A stretch of 64,000 nt of DNA from Marinobacter salexigens (GTDB taxonomy: Bacteria > Pseudomonadota > Gammaproteobacteria > Pseudomonadales > Oleiphilaceae), in NCBI RefSeq assembly GCF_002806945.1, contig NZ_NIHC01000008.1, positions 84,470-148,469 on the forward strand, written 5' to 3'. The notes under the pieces are model-generated. The model did no database searches. It saw only the letters and a program-made list of their open reading frames with translations, and had not been told where the DNA came from. Position numbers and translations under genes: made by a program. This document shows positions 27,954 to 37,078 of this stretch, one piece after another (position 1 is the first letter of the stretch; each line of letters opens with the position of its first letter).

Positions 27954-30152
27954 TCAGAAGCGAATGCCCGCTTCCAGGAAGATCTGATTTTGATCTTCAA
28001 TATTATTGGCCCGGCTCATATCCGGCTCTTCGTTTACATAATGCTGAACGGTCAATGCGAGTTCCGCTGAATAGCGCGGCTGAAAAATCCGTTTTGCCAA
28101 TCGGAAATCAATGCGCTCAAATCGAGAGTTCCGAAACTTGTCTGCCCAGTAGTATGCGGTAGAGCCTTTGAGGCCAAATGGCAGGTCCTGGATAAGAGCA
28201 AGACTGCCGGAGTGCCTGACTGACATGCGGCCAAGCAGCTCAACGTTGTATTGCTTTTCGTGGTTGTTGATACTGCCATCGTCGTTATAAATTTGGGGGC
28301 CGCTATACCAGCCATCCTGATCAAGGTAACCATAGCTGGCCCTGATGGTAGTTCCCGGGTATTCAATGGCCGCTTCAATTTCCACGCCTTGTTGATCCAA
28401 ATCGACGTTGTTATCGATCGACCAATCATCAAACTGGATGACACCGCTGATCATATCCCTGAGCTTGTCTTTAAACACGCGCACTTCCAGAGATATTTGA
28501 CCAGTACTCATAGGAAATAGCCCGAAGTAGCTGATTTCTCGAGAAACTATTCTCTCTTCTTCCAGATGTCTCCCCAAGGTGACAAGGTTGGGGTGTTGCC
28601 AGATGGCTGTGCTTTCAACACGATAACCCTCGTATGCAGCGTACTGGCCGGGCCTCACGTTTCTCAGGGTAAACCCGTAATCCGGATTCTGTTCAAATCC
28701 ATCAGGCGTGCGTACTGCTGTTGAGTATACGAACCTTAGCGCATGGTTGTTGCTCAGGGTAAAGTTTGCCGCAACACGGGGTGAGAAATACCCCTCATCT
28801 GTCGTTGTTGTTCGCTCCCAGTTACCGCCACCGTTCAGAGTGAGCCAGGTGACTGGAGTGTATTCGAGATTACCGAAAATTCTGGATTGGTAATTGTTGC
28901 CGCGCCCGTTGAAGAAGGTTTCTGAGCGGTAAGTGTCTTTGCGAAAACCCAGGCCGGTTACCAGCTTCAAGTCATCGCTGAATAGCAGCGTGTCCTGAAG
29001 TTCGAACTCCAGCCTGGAGTCTTCAGAATCTGCGTTTATGTCTGCGATTAGCGGGGTACCGCCTGGCTGGAAGCAAAGGGGCAGATTCGGCTGGTGAAAT
29101 ACCAACACGCCGTTGGCAAGACAATCCACTGCAGATTCAGGTATGGATACCGGCCAGCTTTGTCTGCGGTCGTAATTCTCGAAGCTCATCTGGAAATGGA
29201 AAAAATGGTTCTGGGATGTTGTGAAGTTAAGCTGGGTCTGGAGATAATAGTCACGGACATCAATGTCAGGGTTGCCTGTGGCTCCAAGCTCACCATTTTT
29301 ATCTCTGTCTTCCTCATTAATCCCATCAACGACACCCAGGCGGATATCCGCATTGAAGCCGGAATTAACCTTCAGGCGAGAGTCATAATTGAAGGTGTTA
29401 ATATCGTGGCCGTTATGGAAAGGTACGCGCTCATCGCCATCTAGCTGGTAGTCAAATCCACCAAATTTCCGCTTTTCATAGGCTAATCGCCAGTCGTAAT
29501 TTTCACTGGTATCACCAACTGAAGCAAAAGTGCGGATATAGTTTCTGGAACCACGAACAACCCGCATTTCAGCGCCAGCGGTGTCGGCCGGGTTCCGGGT
29601 GATAATATTGATAGTGCCCAGGAAGGCATTAATGCCGTAGGCCGCAGAGTTAGGCCCCCGGCTTACTTCTATGCGCTCGATGAGTTCCAAGGGCACTGGC
29701 ATGGTTTGCCAGTCCATATCTGAAAGTGTTGCTCGGTGAGCCGTGCGGCCATCAACCAACACTTGCATTCGCCGCTGCTCGTAGTGCACGGTACCGTGAT
29801 AGGTAGTAACAGGGGTGTTGCTACCTACTTCAGCTACAACCATGCCCGGAACCAGACGGAACACCTCAACCAAGCTCATAATCCCCAGATCGCGGATCAT
29901 CTCGCCTTCAATAACGGTGGTTGTTCCCGGGACACGTGTTTTCGGCTGCCTGAGCCGGGTTGTTGTTAAAACTTCAGGTATCTCGTGGCTAAACCCGTAG
30001 AAACCCAGTGGCTCGGCTGCGCCAGAAGCTGACTGGGCGCTAGCAACCATTGGGCCTAACAAGAGGGAGGCCAGCAGTGCTTTGGCAGTAATGTTTGTAC
30101 AATAGCAGACTAAAACTGGCGGCGTGCTCTTCTCAAAATTCGTAACGGGCAT
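27954..30152 (-). CDS. TonB-dependent outer-membrane receptor
   Basis: A 732-residue receptor: signal peptide (hydrophobic about 23-38), plug domain (about 55-175) with TVIEGEMIRDLGIMS and the plug end RGPNSAAYGINAFLGTINII, then a 22-strand-type barrel ending in an aromatic residue (AGIRF). It carries energy-dependent uptake, classically of siderophores or vitamins. The ligand is unknown; no siderophore genes and no Fur-like site are seen nearby. It is the first gene of a leftward operon with a binding protein and a hybrid sensor kinase. Confidence 0.88.
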   Translation of the reverse strand: MPVTNFEKSTPPVLVCYCTNITAKALLASLLLGPMVASAQSASGAAEPLGFYGFSHEIPEVLTTTRLRQPKTRVPGTTTVIEGEMIRDLGIMSLVEVFRLVPGMVVAEVGSNTPVTTYHGTVHYEQRRMQVLVDGRTAHRATLSDMDWQTMPVPLELIERIEVSRGPNSAAYGINAFLGTINIITRNPADTAGAEMRVVRGSRNYIRTFASVGDTSENYDWRLAYEKRKFGGFDYQLDGDERVPFHNGHDINTFNYDSRLKVNSGFNADIRLGVVDGINEEDRDKNGELGATGNPDIDVRDYYLQTQLNFTTSQNHFFHFQMSFENYDRRQSWPVSIPESAVDCLANGVLVFHQPNLPLCFQPGGTPLIADINADSEDSRLEFELQDTLLFSDDLKLVTGLGFRKDTYRSETFFNGRGNNYQSRIFGNLEYTPVTWLTLNGGGNWERTTTTDEGYFSPRVAANFTLSNNHALRFVYSTAVRTPDGFEQNPDYGFTLRNVRPGQYAAYEGYRVESTAIWQHPNLVTLGRHLEEERIVSREISYFGLFPMSTGQISLEVRVFKDKLRDMISGVIQFDDWSIDNNVDLDQQGVEIEAAIEYPGTTIRASYGYLDQDGWYSGPQIYNDDGSINNHEKQYNVELLGRMSVRHSGSLALIQDLPFGLKGSTAYYWADKFRNSRFERIDFRLAKRIFQPRYSAELALTVQHYVNEEPDMSRANNIEDQNQIFLEAGIRF

Positions 30153-30276
30153 AGGTGTCGTTCTATAATCAGCCGAGTGAAAGCGCGAAGCTAAGTCTTA
30201 TTATGTGCTGTTGCTATCGTATTTGACTGCAAACTGTTTGTCTCTCAAAAATGTAACGATTAGATGGGTTGCGTGT

Positions 30277-30735
30277 ATGCCTGATATGAATTTGAGCCAA
30301 GTTGATCGCGATCTGAATGCTTCAGAGGGGCAGGTTGTCCGTGAGGTTATGATCCAGATCAAAGCGCTTCTGAACGATCCGGGCAGAAGCCAGGATGCGG
30401 GCATATGGAAGGCCATCCTTCGCGAACCCCCTGCAGATCAGGCGATTTTGCGCCAGGAACTAGGTCGACAACTCGAGCCGCAACTTCTGCCTATGGCCGA
30501 AAACGGCAGCTTTCCTGCGCCGGTTGTCGGGTTTTTGGCAGATTGGTTTGATTGGCAGAGCCTTCATGATAGGTCGGTTGTGGAAGAGGAGCGCGACTAT
30601 GCTGATCCTGCTCCAGGGCGTGAGCCTATCGATGAAGAGCTTCCGCAAATGGTTAATTTCTGGCCAGCCGTAATAGGCTGGATTATCGGGCTCGTAATAC
30701 TCGCGACGCTTTTCGGTGGTATGGGCGGCGGCTGA
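30277..30735 (+). CDS. Hypothetical membrane-anchored protein
   Basis: A 152-residue protein that I do not recognise. The first 120 residues are acidic and helical (repeated Gln/Leu/Glu patterns). One membrane helix near the C terminus (FWPAVIGWIIGLVILATLFG) is followed by a Gly-rich tail, so it is probably tail-anchored with the bulk in the cytoplasm. The start at ATG 30277 is chosen because upstream codons in the open frame are not protein-like. It lies alone, divergent from the TonB receptor gene and convergent with the symporter gene. Confidence 0.6.
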   Translation: MPDMNLSQVDRDLNASEGQVVREVMIQIKALLNDPGRSQDAGIWKAILREPPADQAILRQELGRQLEPQLLPMAENGSFPAPVVGFLADWFDWQSLHDRSVVEEERDYADPAPGREPIDEELPQMVNFWPAVIGWIIGLVILATLFGGMGGG

Positions 30736-30747
30736 TCTGGCAATCGC

Positions 30748-31752
30748 CTATTCCGTTTGCGCGGGCAATCGTGACTCGGCGATTTTGTCACGATATTTTT
30801 GCGCAAGAATGGCCCCAATAATAACCTGAACCTGGTTGTAGCACATGATCGGCAAAACGATCATGCCAAAGCCCGGATGCCCGGAAAACAGCACTTTTGC
30901 CATGGGCAACCCGGAAGCCAGGCTCTTTTTTGAACCACAGAAAACCACCGCAGCTTCATCTTCCAGGCTAAACCCAAACCGCCGTACGAGGAATCGCGCA
31001 AAGAACATAAACAGCGCCAGTAGCCCGATGCACAGCAGTATGGTGAGAACAATGGCTTTCACTGGCAGGTTTTGCCAAAGACCACTTTCTACGGAATGGG
31101 AGAAAGCGGAATACACGATCAGCCAGATCACGCACTTATCGTAGCGCGCCATCAGATGCTCGTTCCGGCCCAGAAAACCTCCCAAAACAGGACGCATGGC
31201 GTGGCCAACAGCAAAAGGCAGTAATAGCTGCAGCACGATATCTTTAAGGGCTTCACCCACCGCAAAATCCCCGCTGCCAGCAGAGCTTACCAGCAGGAGA
31301 AGCAGGAAGGGCGTCAGCATCATTCCGAATACGTTCGATGCGGCAGCGCTGCATATAGCCGCAGGTACGTTGCCGCGGGCCAAAGCTGTATACGCAATGG
31401 ATGAAGACACCGCAGACGGCAGCACGCCCAGATACAGAAATCCAAGCCCCAGGTCAGCCGGCATCCAGGAAGGTGCGACGTTGCTCATGCCGTTTATGGG
31501 AAGTACGACCAGCGGGAAGAAGCCGAAGGTAAGCGCGGTGATGAGTATGTGCAGCCGCCAGTGAGATGCCCCATCTACGATTTGTTGTCGTGATAATGCT
31601 GCTCCATGGAAGAAGAAGAGCAGGGCGACGGCAACTGTCCCTGCCACTGCCAATAACTCTCCGACACCACCGGTGGCCGGCAAAAATGAAGCAAGGGCAA
31701 CGGCGCCCAGTAACATAATGGTAAAGGTGTCTGGCCGGAACTTCATGGTCAC
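30748..31752 (-). CDS. Bile acid:sodium symporter family transporter (SBF-like)
   Basis: A polytopic protein of 334 residues with about ten membrane helices, beginning FRPDTFTIMLLGAVALASF. The segments LGVLPSAVSSSIAYTALARG and FCGSKKSLASGLPMA are the crossing-helix motifs of the YfeH-type SBF-like family. The substrate is unknown. It is preceded by a GntR-type regulator gene with a 4-bp overlap, so the regulator probably controls it in response to the substrate. Confidence 0.85.
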   Translation of the reverse strand: MTMKFRPDTFTIMLLGAVALASFLPATGGVGELLAVAGTVAVALLFFFHGAALSRQQIVDGASHWRLHILITALTFGFFPLVVLPINGMSNVAPSWMPADLGLGFLYLGVLPSAVSSSIAYTALARGNVPAAICSAAASNVFGMMLTPFLLLLLVSSAGSGDFAVGEALKDIVLQLLLPFAVGHAMRPVLGGFLGRNEHLMARYDKCVIWLIVYSAFSHSVESGLWQNLPVKAIVLTILLCIGLLALFMFFARFLVRRFGFSLEDEAAVVFCGSKKSLASGLPMAKVLFSGHPGFGMIVLPIMCYNQVQVIIGAILAQKYRDKIAESRLPAQTE

Positions 31753-32426
31753 GAGCCTCTCTTGCGTAAGGCCTGAAGGCTGGGGGAGAGGAGTGCCCGG
31801 GCAAGTTTCTCAGCTTTGTCCGAATCCTGACGGCGAACGGCTGCAAGAAGCAGCTCGTGATCTTCCTGTGAGGGTTCTGGCAGGTCTGCATCGCTTTCGG
31901 TGCGCTCAATGGTCTGGGTTATGGCGTGGGAAAAGTAATCATAGAGTTCCGAGAGCGCCGAGTTGTGGGATGCGGCCACTAGTGCATGGTGGAATGCCTC
32001 ATCATGTCGAATACGTGCGGGCAGATCTGAGTCGGCCTTACCTCTGGCATCAAGAGCCATAGTCATGGCACGGATATCCTGATCCGTGCGTCGTTGCGCC
32101 GCCAGCTTTGCGGCTTCGGTCTCCAGCATAATCCGCACTTCAAGTTGATCAGTGAGCTGGGTGCGGGCAATCCTTTTGAGGGTTTCACCGGCATCCCGGG
32201 TGGCTCTTACATAGGTGCCGTCGCCCTGCCGGGTCTCAAGCATTCCAACGTGGGCGAGCACTCGTACCGCCTCTCGCACTGTATTGCGACTAACGCCGAG
32301 GGCCTCTGAAAGCTCAGCCTCCACCGGGAGCTTGTCTCCAACCGACCACTGTCCGGCTTCTATCGCATGCCTCAGGCTTTCTATGGCCGTTTCCACCAGT
32401 GAGCCTTTCTGTATTTTCTTCAGCAT
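31749..32426 (-). CDS. GntR/FadR-subfamily transcriptional regulator
   Basis: A 225-residue regulator with an N-terminal winged helix (recognition region LGVSRNTVREAVRVLAHVG, then GDGTYV) and an all-helical FCD ligand-binding domain (about 85-215) with His residues in the usual places (DEAFHHAL, HNSALSELYD). FCD regulators are usually repressors released by small organic acids. The gene overlaps the symporter gene. Three GGATGAT repeats just upstream may be its operator. Confidence 0.85.
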   Translation of the reverse strand: MLKKIQKGSLVETAIESLRHAIEAGQWSVGDKLPVEAELSEALGVSRNTVREAVRVLAHVGMLETRQGDGTYVRATRDAGETLKRIARTQLTDQLEVRIMLETEAAKLAAQRRTDQDIRAMTMALDARGKADSDLPARIRHDEAFHHALVAASHNSALSELYDYFSHAITQTIERTESDADLPEPSQEDHELLLAAVRRQDSDKAEKLARALLSPSLQALRKRGS

Positions 32427-32431
32427 TGTTT

Positions 32432-32462
32432 ATCATCCGTTCAACTGATCATCCAATCATCC
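32432..32462 (-). promoter_or_regulatory. Triple GGATGAT repeat upstream of the GntR gene
   Basis: Read leftwards, GGATGAT occurs three times in 31 bp (plus-strand ATCATCC at 32432, 32448 and 32456), directly before the regulator start. A spacing of 16 and 8 bp and the position next to the start make it a plausible autoregulatory site. This is inference. Confidence 0.4.
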
Positions 32463-32549
32463 TATGAATGTTTTACAGATGCAAATGCATCGATAAAGAA
32501 AAGTTAGATGGCAACTGGGGAGCGCTGATGGGGAAGCGAAAGCCGGTCA

Positions 32550-34031
32550 TTACCCGGCTGGTTTGAGGTACTGGTAGTCCGCTGGGTTCACGTTACGAGT
32601 GGCAAGACGGTAGGAGAAGGTGAAACCGGGCCAGTTCAGTGTGTTTTTACCATTGGCGTCGAGATACCAAGATGAACATCCGGAGCTCCATACGCTGCCT
32701 TCAAGGTCTTTCTGAATGGTGCTGGAATAGCTCTCCATTCTGTCTTGGTGAACATCCATGGCGGCACCGGGGTGTGCTTGTAGGGTTTTCAGGCAGCCAA
32801 GCACGTACTGGAACTGCGATTCCAGCATGTAGAGAATGGAATTGTGGGCCAGATTTGTATTGGGCCCATACAGCATGAACAAGTTCGGAAAGCCGGAGAC
32901 CGCAATGCCTTTAAAGGCTGCGGCGCCATTCTTCCAGGCTTCGTTTAGCGTCACACCGCCGCGCCCGGTAACACGAATCGGAGACAAAAACTCCGAAGCA
33001 CGAAAGCCAGTACCGAAGATGATGGCATCCACCGGGTGATGGTTACCTGATAGTGTCTGAACGCCAGTGGCATCTATTTTCGCGATTGGATCTGTAACAA
33101 GATCCAGGTTGGGCCGATTGATGGTCGGGTACCAATCGTTGGACATCAGAATACGCTTACAGCCAATCTGGTAGTCGGGAATGATCTGTTTCCGCTTATT
33201 CGGATCGGTGATGTGTTTGCGCGCTTCCTTTTTGGCCTGCAGGGCCAGTATTTTTAACAGACTGCTGAACCCCGTGAAGGCAAGGCCCCGGCTTTCGTTC
33301 TTCCAATAGATCATGTACCGGTACAGCCTGTCCCAGGCAGGAACAGCTTTGAACAGGTTTTGTTCCCAGCGTTTAAAGGGCCGGTCAGGTTTTGGCACAA
33401 CCCAGGCAGCAGAGCGCTGGAACAGAGAGAGTGATGTCACTTCACGGGCAACTTCAGGTACAAACTGGATGGCGCTGGCACCTGTGCCTATGACCGCAAC
33501 ACGTTTGTTTTTCAGATCGTAATCGTGATTCCAACGAGCGGAGTGAAAGGATGTGCCTTTGAAGTCGTTCAGGCCGTCAATATTGGGCATGGCCGGCTGA
33601 TTGAGTTGGCCAGTGGCTGAAATGACAACCTGTGCTTCCAACCTTTCGCCGTTTGTCAGCGTTACCATCCAGTGGTTGCGGACCTCGTCAAATACCGCTT
33701 CAGCTACTTCTGAATTGAAGCGTATCTGCTCGCCCAGATCATGCTTTTCAACGCAGTGCTCCATATAACCAAGGAGTTCGTGCTGCAGGCCGAATTTCCG
33801 GGACCAGTCGTGCTTGGGCTCAAAGGAATAGGAATAAAAATGGGACTGCACATCGCAGGCGGCACCCGGGTAGGTATTGTCCCGCCAAGTTCCGCCAACG
33901 CGATCGGCTTTTTCCAGCAAAGTGACATGGGTGAATCCGGCTTTCTTTAGCTGGATTGCCATGCCGATGCCGCCAAACCCAGTTCCGATGATGATAATTG
34001 AAGGTTGTGTACTGCTGTTTTTATTGGTCAT
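32550..34031 (-). CDS. Flavin monooxygenase, Baeyer-Villiger type
   Basis: A 493-residue class B flavoprotein monooxygenase. It has an FAD-binding GTGFGGIGMAIQLKKAG loop near residue 17, an NADPH-binding GTGASAIQFVPEVA loop near 183, and between them FKGTSFHSARWNHD, a close match to the BVMO fingerprint FxGxxxHxxxW(P/D). The last position is Asn here. Such enzymes insert oxygen next to a ketone to give esters or lactones, or oxidise heteroatoms. No pathway partner lies next to it, so the substrate is open. Confidence 0.82.
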   Translation of the reverse strand: MTNKNSSTQPSIIIIGTGFGGIGMAIQLKKAGFTHVTLLEKADRVGGTWRDNTYPGAACDVQSHFYSYSFEPKHDWSRKFGLQHELLGYMEHCVEKHDLGEQIRFNSEVAEAVFDEVRNHWMVTLTNGERLEAQVVISATGQLNQPAMPNIDGLNDFKGTSFHSARWNHDYDLKNKRVAVIGTGASAIQFVPEVAREVTSLSLFQRSAAWVVPKPDRPFKRWEQNLFKAVPAWDRLYRYMIYWKNESRGLAFTGFSSLLKILALQAKKEARKHITDPNKRKQIIPDYQIGCKRILMSNDWYPTINRPNLDLVTDPIAKIDATGVQTLSGNHHPVDAIIFGTGFRASEFLSPIRVTGRGGVTLNEAWKNGAAAFKGIAVSGFPNLFMLYGPNTNLAHNSILYMLESQFQYVLGCLKTLQAHPGAAMDVHQDRMESYSSTIQKDLEGSVWSSGCSSWYLDANGKNTLNWPGFTFSYRLATRNVNPADYQYLKPAG

Positions 34032-34175
34032 ACCCGTGATATCCGATCATGAAAAAAATGACGCCTTGTTCACTATATGCCTCTGGTGTCAGATAAGTCA
34101 TGTTTTTTTGTGCCAGAGTTGCTCGGAATAAGCGTCAGTTCTCACATTTTCGGGGTGTTTTTTACGCCAGACACT

Positions 34176-34209
34176 ATAAAGCTGCACTTCTCACGAGGTG
34201 CAGCTTTAT
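34176..34209 (-). terminator. Strong inverted repeat downstream of yebG
   Basis: Fifteen-base arms (34176-34190 and 34195-34209) with one G-T pair and a 4-nt loop, based on ATAAAGCTGCAC / GTGCAGCTTTAT. It sits just past the yebG stop and upstream of the monooxygenase gene. The stem ends in A/T-rich bases, but no separate U tract follows. Confidence 0.6.
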
Positions 34210-34232
34210 CGGGCATGAAGGGGAGGGGGGGG

Positions 34233-34505
34233 TTACTCTTGGGTAGCGTTTAGTAGTTCGGGTTTTCTCAGGGCTTTCTGGAAAAGATCTTTATCCTCAG
34301 CGATGGCCATGGCGCACTTTTCCGCCAAATCATCGCCCAGTCCTTCTACTTTGCGGGCCAGGTAAACCTGGATTTCTTCCGCCAGCTCCAACACCTTATC
34401 CCGGGCATCGGCATCCGCTTTTGATGTAAAAAGCATGGTCTCAGGATTTTTTAATGCCATATCCAGGCCGTCCCTATCGGAAAAATAGACTGCTTGTACC
34501 GCCAT
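34233..34505 (-). CDS. yebG: YebG-family DNA damage-inducible protein
   Basis: A 90-residue protein beginning MAVQAVYFSDRDG with the conserved segment MLFTSKADADARDKVLE, matching the YebG family. In E. coli YebG is a LexA-controlled SOS protein of unclear function. A perfect LexA-type box upstream supports the same control here. The start at 34505 is preferred over a GTC-preceded ATG two codons upstream because family members begin MAV. Confidence 0.8.
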   Translation of the reverse strand: MAVQAVYFSDRDGLDMALKNPETMLFTSKADADARDKVLELAEEIQVYLARKVEGLGDDLAEKCAMAIAEDKDLFQKALRKPELLNATQE

Positions 34506-34535
34506 GGTCATTCCTCGCAGTGAATGTCTGCTTTA

Positions 34536-34551
34536 CTGTATAAAAACACAG
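34536..34551 (-). promoter_or_regulatory. LexA (SOS) box
   Basis: CTGTATAAAAACACAG matches the gammaproteobacterial consensus CTGT-N8-ACAG exactly, with an A/T-rich centre. It is 31 bp upstream of the yebG start, where it would cover the promoter. Confidence 0.8.
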
Positions 34552-34639
34552 TGTAGCCGACATAAATGAAGAAATACACCCAGCAGAGATAAAAGCAGTC
34601 AGTCCGCAGAGAAAGCTACAGCGGGCACTATGGCTATGT

Positions 34640-35608
34640 TCAGTAACGCAACAGTGCCGAGCCCCAGGTAAACCCGCCGCCAAAGGCTTCAAGCATTACA
34701 ACATCGTTGCGCTGAATACGCCCATCTCTGACAGCAACATCCAAAGCGAGAGGGATAGAGGCCGCGGAAGTATTGCCGTGCTTGTTAACGGTAACCACAA
34801 CCTGGTCCATAGACATGCTCAGTTTTTTCGCGGTAGCCGTAATGATGCGCAGGTTTGCTTGATGAGGCACCAGCCAGTCGATTTCGGACTTTTCCATCTG
34901 GTTGGCTTCAAGGGTTTCATCAACGATCTTGCCCAAAGTATTTACAGCAACCTTGAACACTTCGTTGCCTTTCATTTCTACAAAGGCTTTACCCGCTTTA
35001 ACCTGGTCGTAGTTGCTGGCAATTCCGCAGGGTACATGGAGCAACTCTTCGTATTGGCCGTCAGCGTGAATATGAGTGGAAAGAATACCGGTTTCTTCAT
35101 GCGCTTCCAGAATCACGGCGCCAGCACCATCCCCGAACAGCACACAGGTGCCCCGGTCGGACCAATCAATGATTCGCGAGAACACTTCAGCGCCAATTAC
35201 CAGCGCTTTTTTGCTGGAGCCGGTTTTTATAAACTTGTCAGCGACCGAAAGGGCATAAACAAAGCCGCTACATACGGCCTGAATATCAAAAGCCGGACAT
35301 CCATGAATGCCCAACCGGGCTTGCAGAATGCACGCGGAGCTGGGAAAAATCTTGTCCGGAGTGGAGGTTGCAAACACAATCAGGTCAATATCGCTGGCCT
35401 CTATACCTGCAGCTTCAATGGCATTCAGCGCTGCTTGCTCAGCAAGGTCCACCGTTGTCTGGCCTTTCACGGCAATGTGTCGTTGCTCAATGCCCGTGCG
35501 CTCGCGGATCCACTTGTCCGTGGTATCCACCGTCTTTTCGAGGTCTTTGTTCGTAACAATATTCTCTGGCAGGTAAGAGCCAGTGCCGGCAATGCGTGCA
35601 AAGGTCAT
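34640..35608 (-). CDS. fabH: Beta-ketoacyl-ACP synthase III
   Basis: A 322-residue KAS III. The catalytic Cys is in [10 protein letters not shown] (Cys113), the His in VPHQANLRI and the Asn in [10 protein letters not shown], the complete Cys-His-Asn triad. It condenses acetyl-CoA (or another acyl-CoA) with malonyl-ACP to start fatty acid synthesis. It is not in a fab cluster, so it may be a second, stand-alone FabH. The protein ends GSALLRY, as usual for FabH. Confidence 0.9.
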   Translation of the reverse strand: MTFARIAGTGSYLPENIVTNKDLEKTVDTTDKWIRERTGIEQRHIAVKGQTTVDLAEQAALNAIEAAGIEASDIDLIVFATSTPDKIFPSSACILQARLGIHGCPAFDIQAVCSGFVYALSVADKFIKTGSSKKALVIGAEVFSRIIDWSDRGTCVLFGDGAGAVILEAHEETGILSTHIHADGQYEELLHVPCGIASNYDQVKAGKAFVEMKGNEVFKVAVNTLGKIVDETLEANQMEKSEIDWLVPHQANLRIITATAKKLSMSMDQVVVTVNKHGNTSAASIPLALDVAVRDGRIQRNDVVMLEAFGGGFTWGSALLRY

Positions 35609-35894
35609 TCGCTAAATCCCACGATATATTCGATTGGGGAGCTCTGTGCATTCAGGGAGCCTTTATCGAGGCGGGGCACTGAATGCGTTTTAAACGCTCC
35701 TAGGCTTTACACCATGCTATACCCCTAAACCATTGTCTGTTATTAGCTGTTTGTCAAAGACGCCCGTGAAAACACTGATTAAATGGGCCTGTTTCGCCTT
35801 ATAGGGCTGCCGCAGTCTGCAGTAATCTGCGTTACACTCCAGTTTTGCAAGGTAAGTGCATATTCCGAATGCCCAAGTTTGAACAGGAGCCTTT

Positions 35895-36989
35895 ATGAAC
35901 GCTTCCAGCGGTCTCACAACCCTTTTAGACATCCGCTATCCAATCGTGCAGGCACCCATGGCTGGTGTGTCTACTCCGGAATTGGCTGCTGCCGTCACTA
36001 ATGCCGGCGGTCTGGGTTCTTTGGGGATTGGCGCCAGCACAACCGCTGGTGCAAGGGCGATGATTGAGCAGGCTCAGGCGCTCACAAAGGGGCCTTTCAA
36101 TGTAAATGTATTCTGCCATGAGCCTGCTCGTCGTGATGAGGCGGCAGAGCTTGCGTGGGTGCAGTATTTGGCGCCTTTGTTCAGGGAGGCCGGTATAGAG
36201 CCCCCCGATTCGCTTGGTGAAATTTATACGTCGTTTATTGAAGATGACGAAACACTGGCCGTGCTGCTCGAATTGAAGCCGGCGGTTGTCAGCTTCCACT
36301 TTGGCATTCCATCGCCAGAACGAATTATCGCACTAAAAGAGGCTGGCATCTTTACCATGGCAACGGCTACCTGCCTTGACGAAGCCGCAACAATTGAGGC
36401 TGCAGGCATTGACGCCGTAGTGGCGCAAGGCATTGAAGCAGGCGGTCACAGAGGCATGTTCAATCCGGAGGCTACAGATCAATGCCTGAGTACCTTCGTG
36501 CTTGTGCGTCTACTGGCCCAGAAGACGAAGCTGCCTGTTATTGCCGCTGGTGGTGTAATGGACGGCTTTGGAGCAAAAGCTGCGATTGAGGCAGGTGCGG
36601 CAGCGGTGCAACTCGGAACTGCGTTTGTTCTGTGCCCGGAGTCGTCTGCGAATGAGGCCTACCGTGAAACACTCAAGAGTGAGAGGACAGCGGAAACACG
36701 GTTAACGACGGTGCTTTCTGGTCGCCCGGCACGGGGAATCGTTAACCGCCTGATATCCTTCGGCGAAGCTGCGGAAAGCCCGCCGACCGCGGACTACCCG
36801 GTTGCTTACGATGCTGCCAAGCGCCTGAATGCGGCGGCTTCAAAACTTGGTAACCATGAGTTCGCCGCGCAGTGGGCAGGTCAGGGCGCACCCATGGCGC
36901 GGGAATTGCCCGCCGCCGAGTTGGTGGAGCTGATTATGGAGGAGTACCGCGGCAGTATTAAGGGCGTTCGGGCGGCAGTTGCCATGTAA
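35895..36989 (+). CDS. Nitronate monooxygenase family protein (FMN)
   Basis: A 364-residue TIM-barrel flavoprotein. The N terminus YPIVQAPMAGVSTPELAAAV, the catalytic His region QGIEAGGHRG and the phosphate-binding IAAGGVMDG plus AVQLGTAF are the NMO (2-nitropropane dioxygenase-like) signatures. It oxidises alkyl nitronates such as propionate 3-nitronate with O2. Start ATG has AGGAG upstream. It is followed 89 bp later by the toxin-antitoxin pair. Confidence 0.88.
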   Translation: MNASSGLTTLLDIRYPIVQAPMAGVSTPELAAAVTNAGGLGSLGIGASTTAGARAMIEQAQALTKGPFNVNVFCHEPARRDEAAELAWVQYLAPLFREAGIEPPDSLGEIYTSFIEDDETLAVLLELKPAVVSFHFGIPSPERIIALKEAGIFTMATATCLDEAATIEAAGIDAVVAQGIEAGGHRGMFNPEATDQCLSTFVLVRLLAQKTKLPVIAAGGVMDGFGAKAAIEAGAAAVQLGTAFVLCPESSANEAYRETLKSERTAETRLTTVLSGRPARGIVNRLISFGEAAESPPTADYPVAYDAAKRLNAAASKLGNHEFAAQWAGQGAPMARELPAAELVELIMEEYRGSIKGVRAAVAM

Positions 36990-37040
36990 ATAAGCTCTAC
37001 ACAATCAGAGCATGACAAAAGTGGACGGCATGGGTTAAAG

Positions 37041-37056
37041 TGTTCATACATGAACA
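37041..37056 (+). promoter_or_regulatory. Palindromic operator candidate of the toxin-antitoxin promoter
   Basis: TGTTCATACATGAACA is a perfect 7-2-7 palindrome 23 bp before the antitoxin ATG. It overlaps the expected transcription start, since a weak -35/-10 pair (ATGACA at 37012, TTAAAG at 37035) lies just upstream. Autorepression by the Xre-type antitoxin is typical of this class. Confidence 0.6.
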
Positions 37057-37078
37057 ACTCAGGCGCGGGAGGCGACCC

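Noticed and set aside
35641..35720. Inverted repeats CATTCAG/CTGAATG and GCGTTT/AAACGC between fabH and the nitronate monooxygenase gene
   Set aside because: Short arms with a long loop and no partner context; not better than chance.
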